DNA of 46,749 nucleotides from Pseudomonadota bacterium (GTDB lineage Bacteria > Pseudomonadota > Alphaproteobacteria > Acetobacterales > Acetobacteraceae). The stretch is from positions 1 through 46,749 of the forward strand of contig JAJZNE010000081.1 in NCBI GenBank assembly GCA_021847995.1, written 5' to 3'. Position numbers and translations under genes: made by a program. Under the pieces are notes generated by a model, which was given only the letters and a program-made list of their open reading frames with translations, was not told the DNA's origin and ran no database searches. Of the stretch, positions 42,177 through 46,749 are shown one piece after another (position 1 is the first letter of the stretch; every line of letters starts with the position of its first letter).

Positions 42177-42227
42177 GGGCAGATAGGCCGCCGAGGGGGC
42201 GGCCGGAAGTCCTGCCGGCATCTGCCC
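42177..42227 (-). promoter_or_regulatory. Structured leader element upstream of the CoxL-like gene
   Basis: GGGCAGAT (42177-42184) pairs perfectly with ATCTGCCC (42220-42227). Inside are two overlapping stems: GGCCGCC/GGCGGCC (42186-42192, 42198-42204) with loop GAGGG, and GCCGG/CCGGC (42202-42206, 42215-42219). The overlap makes the two inner stems partly exclusive, as in a switch. It lies in the divergent gap between the CoxL-like gene and the coiled-coil gene, so it could belong to either transcript or be a DNA site. It matches no riboswitch consensus that I can recall. Confidence 0.4.
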
Positions 42228-42293
42228 CGTTTTCTACCCTCTGGCGAAAAAGGGCGAAGGCGGGCATAGTTGCTGCGGCAAAAGGGGGCTGCG

Positions 42294-42728
42294 GTGTCGG
42301 AGCGGGACGAACACGGCTCAAAGCGGGTGCTGCCCTTTATCGGCGGCCCGGGCGTGCCGCCCATTGCAGGCGGCGGCGGCGGCCCCCATGATCCTGGCAT
42401 GGACGCACGGGTCACGCGCCTGGAAGATCAGTACGGTCGCATCGAGACATTGTTGCGGGCCATCGACGGCCGTATGGGACAGCTCGACGGCCGTATGGGA
42501 CAGCTCGACGACCGCGTGGGGCGGATCGAGGACCGCGTGGGGCGGATCGACGACCGCGTGGAGCAGCTCGGCGACCGCGTCCGGCACATCGAAATCGATG
42601 TTGCGGAGCTCAAGGGCCGCATCGTGAACCTGCCGACCACCTGGGCGATGATCACGACCATGATCGGCGGGCAGATCGCCCTTGCCGGCATCCTGCTCGC
42701 GGCATTCCGGTTCGCCGGGGTGCATTAG
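42294..42728 (+). CDS. Coiled-coil membrane-anchored protein built of heptad repeats
   Basis: 144 residues from a GTG start with AAAGGGGG upstream. The N-terminus (about 1-40) is Pro/Gly-rich. Residues about 42-110 are a coiled coil built from near-identical seven-residue units (DGRMGQL, DDRVGRI, EDRVGRI, DDRVEQL and variants). A single C-terminal transmembrane helix follows (about 118-141, MITTMIGGQIALAGILLAAF), leaving a short periplasmic end. It is divergent from the CoxL-like gene and 15 bp before hutF. No named family is recognised. Tail-anchored coiled coils like this often act as scaffolds or spacers, which is inference only. Confidence 0.75.
   Translation: MSERDEHGSKRVLPFIGGPGVPPIAGGGGGPHDPGMDARVTRLEDQYGRIETLLRAIDGRMGQLDGRMGQLDDRVGRIEDRVGRIDDRVEQLGDRVRHIEIDVAELKGRIVNLPTTWAMITTMIGGQIALAGILLAAFRFAGVH
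42465..42590 (+). repeat. Six 21-bp heptad-encoding tandem repeats
   Basis: Units of 21 bp at 42465-42485, 42486-42506, 42507-42527, 42528-42548, 42549-42569 and 42570-42590. The first two are identical; units three and four differ at one base. Each encodes one heptad of the coiled coil. Confidence 0.93.
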
Positions 42729-42743
42729 CGCCGCCTTCGGTCT

Positions 42744-44111
42744 GTGCACGCCGCCTCCTACCTCGCCGATTCGGCCCTGATCGGCGCCGAGGTGCTGGAC
42801 GGCGTGCGCATCGATATCGACGCGGACGGCCGCATCGCAGCCCTGCATCCCGGCGCCGCGCCCGGCGACGTCGCGCGCCTTGCCGGCCTCGTCGTCCCCG
42901 GCCTGCCCAACCTGCACTGCCACGCCTTCCAGCGGGCGATGGCCGGCCTCGCCGAGCGGGCAGGGCCGGAGGGGGACAATTTCTGGCGCTGGCGGGAGGT
43001 GATGTACCGTTTCCTTGCCGCCCTCACGCCCGAGGACGTGCAGGCGATCGCGGCGCAGACCTATGCCGAGGGTCTCTGCCACGGCTACACGTCGGCCGCG
43101 GAGTTCCATTACCTCCACAACGCCCCCGACGGGACGGCGTATGCCGAGCCGGCGGAACTGGCGCTGCGCATCGTCGCGGCGGCGGAGGCGGCGGGGGTCG
43201 GGCTGACGCTGCTGCCGGTGCTCTATCGCCATGGCGGCTTCGGCGCCGCGCCGGCGGCGGCGGGCCAGCGCCGCTTCCTCCTCGACCGCGACGGCTTCGC
43301 CGCGCTGTGCGGCGCGATGGCGCGCCACGTGCCGATCGGCATCGCGCCGCACAGCCTGCGCGCGGTCGGCCCCGACGATCTGGCATGGGCCTGCGAGCTT
43401 GCCGCGGCCTTCGGTCCCGCGACGCCCGTTCATCTCCACGTCGCCGAGCAGGCGCAGGAAGTCGCCGACTGTCTTGCCTGGAGCGGGGCGCGCCCGGTGG
43501 CCTGGCTGCTCGACCATGCGCCGGTCGATGCGCGCTGGTGCCTCGTGCATGCGACGCATGTCGATGGCGACGAATGCGCGCGGCTCGCCGCCAGCGGCGC
43601 CGTCGCCGGGCTGTGCCAGACCACCGAGGCCAATCTGGGCGACGGCATCTTCCCGCTGCGCCCCTATCTCGCCGCCGGCGGACGCTTCGGCGTCGGCAGC
43701 GACAGCAACGTCTCCGCGAGCCCGGTCGAGGAACTGCGCTGGCTGGAATATGTCCGCCGGCTGGAGAGCCGGGCGCGCAACGTGACCGAAACGCGGCCGG
43801 GCGCCTCGGTCGGCGCCTCCCTGCTGGCACGCGCCGCATCCGGCGGGGCGCAGGCGCTCGGCCGGCCGGCCGGAACGCTTGCCGTCGGCAACATGGCCGA
43901 CCTCGTGGTGCTCGATCCGGCGCATCCGGCGCTGATCGGGCGGCACGGCACGGCGCTGCTGGACGCCTGGGTGTTCAGCGGCAACACGACGCCGGTCGCC
44001 CATGTCATGGTGGGCGGCACCTGGGTGGTGCGGAACGGCGCGCATGTCCGCGGGCCGGCGATCGCGGCCTCCTTCGCCCGCACCATGCGCCGGCTGGCCG
44101 CGGCGCTGTAG
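42744..44111 (+). CDS. hutF: Formimidoylglutamate deiminase
   Basis: 455 residues from a GTG start. Amidohydrolase fold with metal ligands: HCHAFQRAMAG (HxH), His in HLHVAEQAQEV, His in VHATHVDGDE, and Asp in GSDSNVSASPVEELRWLEY. WRWREVMYRFL is characteristic of HutF. It converts N-formimidoyl-L-glutamate to N-formyl-L-glutamate and ammonia in the five-step histidine pathway. No hutH, hutU, hutI or hutG lies nearby, so it stands alone. Length agrees with the family. The 9-bp inverted repeat after the stop may end its transcript. Confidence 0.93.
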   Translation: MHAASYLADSALIGAEVLDGVRIDIDADGRIAALHPGAAPGDVARLAGLVVPGLPNLHCHAFQRAMAGLAERAGPEGDNFWRWREVMYRFLAALTPEDVQAIAAQTYAEGLCHGYTSAAEFHYLHNAPDGTAYAEPAELALRIVAAAEAAGVGLTLLPVLYRHGGFGAAPAAAGQRRFLLDRDGFAALCGAMARHVPIGIAPHSLRAVGPDDLAWACELAAAFGPATPVHLHVAEQAQEVADCLAWSGARPVAWLLDHAPVDARWCLVHATHVDGDECARLAASGAVAGLCQTTEANLGDGIFPLRPYLAAGGRFGVGSDSNVSASPVEELRWLEYVRRLESRARNVTETRPGASVGASLLARAASGGAQALGRPAGTLAVGNMADLVVLDPAHPALIGRHGTALLDAWVFSGNTTPVAHVMVGGTWVVRNGAHVRGPAIAASFARTMRRLAAAL

Positions 44112-44133
44112 CAGAGGTGCGCTTTACACGGCC

Positions 44134-44175
44134 GCCTGCCGCCGCAACACTCCGCCGACCGCAGGTGCGGCAGGC
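44134..44175 (+). terminator. Inverted repeat after hutF
   Basis: GCCTGCCGC (44134-44142) and GCGGCAGGC (44167-44175) are perfect 9-bp complements around a 24-base loop between hutF and the ABM-domain gene. It lacks a T-tract and lies about 8 bases before the next ribosome site, so it could equally be a leader structure. Confidence 0.4.
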
Positions 44176-44197
44176 GATCTACAGGGGGGAAACCACG

Positions 44198-44644
44198 ATG
44201 CACAGATACCTTTCGGCGGCGGCGATCGTCGCAGGGCTGCTGGCGGCAACCCCGGCGGCACGGGCCGGCGCCCAGCCGGCCGCCACCAGCAAGCAGGTCT
44301 ACTGGCTGCTCAGCGGGCAGGTCGCGCCCGAGCGGATGGATGACTTCAAATCGCTGGTCCGGAAGATTGTCGCCGCGACCGAGGCGAACGAGCCGGGCGC
44401 GCTGGAATATGAATACAACGTCGCCGCCGACGGGACGACGGTGCAGATTTTCGAGCGCTACACGGATTCGGCCGCCGTGGTCACCCATGTCACCGACCTC
44501 GGCAAGACCTTCGCCAAGGATTTGCTGGCGCTGTTCAAGCCGACCGCGATGGTCGTGTTCGGCGCCCCAGACGACGCGGCGAGGAAGGCGATCGCTGTCT
44601 TCAACCCGGCCTACACGATGCCGCTCGACGGCTTCGTGCGCTAG
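44198..44644 (+). CDS. Exported ABM-domain protein (putative quinol monooxygenase)
   Basis: 148 residues. A signal peptide (about 1-25, ending ARA) is followed by a single antibiotic-biosynthesis-monooxygenase (ABM) dimeric ferredoxin-like domain: VYWLLSGQVAPERMDDFKSLV, EPGALEYEYNVAADGTTVQIFERYTDSAAVVTHV. YgiN-type quinol monooxygenases have this fold. Export to the periplasm is less common for them. GGGGGGA precedes the ATG. It lies between hutF and proA on the same strand. Enzymatic activity is not certain, since the fold also serves as a non-catalytic stress domain. Confidence 0.78.
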   Translation: MHRYLSAAAIVAGLLAATPAARAGAQPAATSKQVYWLLSGQVAPERMDDFKSLVRKIVAATEANEPGALEYEYNVAADGTTVQIFERYTDSAAVVTHVTDLGKTFAKDLLALFKPTAMVVFGAPDDAARKAIAVFNPAYTMPLDGFVR

Positions 44645-44675
44645 CCGGGCCGCCCCGCGGACAGGGAGAGGCCGG

Positions 44676-45947
44676 ATGCACGTGACCGCCGATGCCGCTA
44701 CCGCCTGGCTGCGGGACGCCGCGACCTCGGCGCGCGCCGCGTCGGCCTCTCTCGCCCGCCTGCCGGGCGCGGTGCGCGATGGCGCACTGCACGCGGCCGC
44801 AGCGGCGCTGCGTGACGCGGCGGGGGCGATCCTCGCGGCCAATGCCGCCGACCTCGCCGCCTTCAATGCCGGGCAGGGCAGCGCCGCCTTCCGCGACCGG
44901 CTGGTGCTGACGCCGGCGCGCGTCGCGGCGATGGCGCAGGGGCTGGAGGAGATCGCGGCGCTGCCCGACCCGCTCGGCCGCACGCTGGCCGAATGGACGC
45001 GGCCGAACGGCCTGCTCATCCGCCGTGTCGCGACGCCGATCGGCGTCATCGGCATGATCTATGAAAGCCGGCCCAATGTCGGCGCCGATGCCGCGGGCCT
45101 CTGCCTCAAATCGGGGAATGCCGTGATCCTGCGCGGCGGCTCGGACAGCCGCCATTCCGCGGCCGCGATCCACGCCGCGATTGCCGCCGGGCTCGGTGCC
45201 GCCGGCGTGCCGCAGGCGGCGGTGCAGATCGCACCGTCCGCCGACCGCGCCTATGTCGCCGCCATGCTCGGCGCCGCCGGGCTGATCGACCTGCTGATCC
45301 CGCGCGGCGGCAAGGCGCTGGTGCGGCGCGTGCAGGCGGAGGCGCGGGTGCCCGTGCTCGCGCATGCCGAGGGCATCTGCCACACCTATGTCCACGACGC
45401 CGCCGACCCTGACATGGCGCGCCGGGTGCTGCACAACGCCAAGCTGCGCCGCCCCGGCATCTGCGGCGCCACCGAGACGCTGCTGATCGATGCCGCCGTC
45501 GCGCCCGCGCTGCTGCCCGTGCTGATCGCCGACCTCGCCGCAGGTGGCTGCACGTTCCGCGCCGATGCAAGCGCCCGCGCCATCTGTCCGCAGCTTCCCG
45601 CCGCACGGGAGGGCGATTTCGACACCGAATGGCTCGATACCGTGCTGTCGGTCGCGGTGGTCGATGGCGTCGATGCCGCGCTCGATCACATCCGCCGCCA
45701 CGGCAGCGAGCATACCGAGGCGATCATTACCGAAGACGCCGCGGCGGCGGAGCGGTTCCTGTCCGGCCTGTCGAGCGCCGTGGGCATGTGGAACGCCTCC
45801 ACCCAGTTCTGCGACGGGGGCGAGTTCGGCTTCGGCGCCGAGATCGGCATCGCCACCGGCCGCGTCCATGCGCGCGGGCCGGTCGGGCTGGAGCAGCTCA
45901 CGCTCTATCGCTACCTCGTCCTCGGCCACGGACAGGTGCGCCCCTGA
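44676..45947 (+). CDS. proA: Gamma-glutamyl phosphate reductase ProA
   Basis: 423 residues, normal length. Aldehyde-dehydrogenase-like fold with TPIGVIGMIYESRPNVGADAAGLCLKSGNAVILRGGSD in separate conserved segments, the catalytic Cys in KLRRPGICGATET, and EFGFGAEIGIATGR near the end. It reduces gamma-glutamyl phosphate to glutamate semialdehyde in proline synthesis. proB is not adjacent upstream, though in many alphaproteobacteria it is. The stop is followed by the nadD GTG after five bases, a common proA-nadD arrangement. AGGGAGAG is the ribosome site. Confidence 0.97.
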   Translation: MHVTADAATAWLRDAATSARAASASLARLPGAVRDGALHAAAAALRDAAGAILAANAADLAAFNAGQGSAAFRDRLVLTPARVAAMAQGLEEIAALPDPLGRTLAEWTRPNGLLIRRVATPIGVIGMIYESRPNVGADAAGLCLKSGNAVILRGGSDSRHSAAAIHAAIAAGLGAAGVPQAAVQIAPSADRAYVAAMLGAAGLIDLLIPRGGKALVRRVQAEARVPVLAHAEGICHTYVHDAADPDMARRVLHNAKLRRPGICGATETLLIDAAVAPALLPVLIADLAAGGCTFRADASARAICPQLPAAREGDFDTEWLDTVLSVAVVDGVDAALDHIRRHGSEHTEAIITEDAAAAERFLSGLSSAVGMWNASTQFCDGGEFGFGAEIGIATGRVHARGPVGLEQLTLYRYLVLGHGQVRP

Positions 45948-45952
45948 CCACG

Positions 45953-46606
45953 GTGCCGCCCGACCGGCTGCCGCGCTTCGGCGACCGGCGGCGCACGCGC
46001 GTCGGCCTGCTCGGCGGCTCCTTCAACCCCGCGCATCCCGGTCATCGCCATATCGCGCTGCTGGCGCGCCGGCGGCTGCGGCTCGATCAGGTGTGGCTGC
46101 TGGTCTCGCCCGGCAATCCGCTGAAACCGGCCTGCGGCATGGCACCGCTGGCAGCGCGGCTGGCATCGGCACGGGCGATAGGGGACGGGCGGCGCATCGT
46201 CGCGAGCGCGATCGAGGCGTCCCTGGGCACCCGCCATACCGTCGCCACGCTCGCGGCGCTGCACCGGCGGTTTCCGCGGGTGCGGTTCGTCTGGCTGATG
46301 GGGGCCGACAATCTGGCCCAGTTGCCGCGCTGGTGGCGCTGGCAGGCGATTGCCGCCGGCACGGTCTTCGCGGTACTGCCGCGGCCGGGCTATAACCACG
46401 CGGCGCTGGCCGGGCAGGCGGCGCGCAAGCTGCGCGCGGCGCGGCTTCGGGCGCATGTCGCACCCGTGCTGGCCGCATTGCCGCCGCCGTCCTGGCTGTT
46501 CCTTCCCACCCCCCAGCATGCCGCCTCCGCGACCGCGCTGCGGGCGGCGGCCAAAGGAGTGTCAGACCATCGCCCGCAAGCCGCCTGCCCCACCCTCGCC
46601 GCCTGA
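45953..46606 (+). CDS. nadD: Nicotinate-nucleotide adenylyltransferase NadD
   Basis: 217 residues from a GTG start; no ATG occurs in the right place. The nucleotidyltransferase motif GGSFNPAHPGHRHIALLA, SPGNPLK, MGADNLAQLPRWWRW and the C-terminal ASATALR (the ISSTxIR-like motif) are all visible. It adenylates nicotinate mononucleotide to deamido-NAD, an essential step of NAD synthesis. It is close behind proA and the likely rsfS follows. The end overlaps the next frame. Confidence 0.93.
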   Translation: MPPDRLPRFGDRRRTRVGLLGGSFNPAHPGHRHIALLARRRLRLDQVWLLVSPGNPLKPACGMAPLAARLASARAIGDGRRIVASAIEASLGTRHTVATLAALHRRFPRVRFVWLMGADNLAQLPRWWRWQAIAAGTVFAVLPRPGYNHAALAGQAARKLRAARLRAHVAPVLAALPPPSWLFLPTPQHAASATALRAAAKGVSDHRPQAACPTLAA

Positions 46607-46749
46607 CGACCCGCCGCCCGCGACGCCGCGGGCCGCCGCGTCATCGCCGCGGCGCCGCGCGCCGTTGCGCGGCCCGGTGGCGGCGAAACTGCCCGTCCCG
46701 CCCGGCACGCCGCGCAAGAAGGCCGCTGCCGCCGGCCCGTCGCGCGCCG
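46569..46749 (+). CDS. Possible N-terminus of ribosome silencing factor RsfS (partial)
   Basis: In the frame +1 to nadD, an uninterrupted coding stretch begins near AAAGGAG (46553-46559) and runs to the right edge. The predicted protein is basic and Pro/Ala-rich (ARKPPAPPSPPDDP, ending GPSRA), a disordered extension of the sort placed before RsfS in some alphaproteobacteria. The expected ATG is missing: the codon nine bases after GGAG reads ATC, in ACC ATC GCC CGC. The nadD-rsfS order is usual, which is the main reason for the name. No RsfS domain is visible, so both start and identity are tentative. Confidence 0.3.
   Translation, partial: MARKPPAPPSPPDDPPPATPRAAASSPRRRAPLRGPVAAKLPVPPGTPRKKAAAAGPSRA

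Overview
The window is a very GC-rich (about 70% or more), densely coded chromosomal segment of an alphaproteobacterium. The best markers are a complete alphaproteobacterial general stress response (GSR) module (PhyR, NepR, two EcfG-type sigma factors, a HisKA_2 kinase), the nucleoid protein GapR (DUF2312), and the DUF815-yajC and proA-nadD pairs. Acetobacteraceae/Rhodospirillales is my best guess, but that is inference. No rRNA, tRNA, CRISPR array or prophage was seen, and no gene-free stretch exceeds 300 bases.

Layout. 1-127: end of an insertion sequence, probably IS1380-like, whose transposase starts 28 nt from the left edge and runs off it. 149-4424 (minus): two tandem OmpA-like envelope proteins downstream of cydD-cydC. 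4486-9049: the GSR locus, with a sensor kinase, nepR, ecfG and a second EcfG-like sigma factor on minus, and phyR plus a DUF1328 membrane peptide on plus. 9126-25824 (plus): seven tightly packed genes, glgE, treS-maltokinase fusion, glgB, treZ, malQ, treY, otsA, mostly with 1-4 nt stop/start overlaps. 25925-30540: a small exported protein, a cupin, two exported esterases (carboxylesterase B, tannase family) and a YkoP-like protein. 30708-39737: a squalene-synthase-family protein, sodB, gapR, upp, an SDR, an idnD-like dehydrogenase, an entericidin-like lipoprotein, DUF3300-DUF2950, DUF815 and yajC. 39800-46749: a lone molybdenum hydroxylase large subunit, a repeat-built coiled-coil membrane protein, hutF, an exported ABM-domain protein, proA, nadD and the possible start of rsfS.

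How the genes work together. The central 20 kb reads as one unit. GSR regulators lie next to an operon encoding a closed trehalose/alpha-glucan loop: trehalose to maltose (TreS), maltose 1-phosphate (fused kinase), glucan (GlgE), branching (GlgB), and back to trehalose (TreY, TreZ), with MalQ reshaping oligomers and OtsA adding a UDP-glucose route to trehalose 6-phosphate. A good EcfG-type promoter (GGAACC-N15-GGTTT) sits immediately before glgE, so the operon is probably a direct GSR target and its mRNA may be leaderless.

A second theme is short tandem duplication. Units of 12, 15 or 21 bp occur inside genes (cydC, phyR, treY, the YkoP-like gene, the coiled-coil gene), and 13-, 14- and 15-bp units occur between genes, consistent with replication slippage filtered by reading-frame selection.
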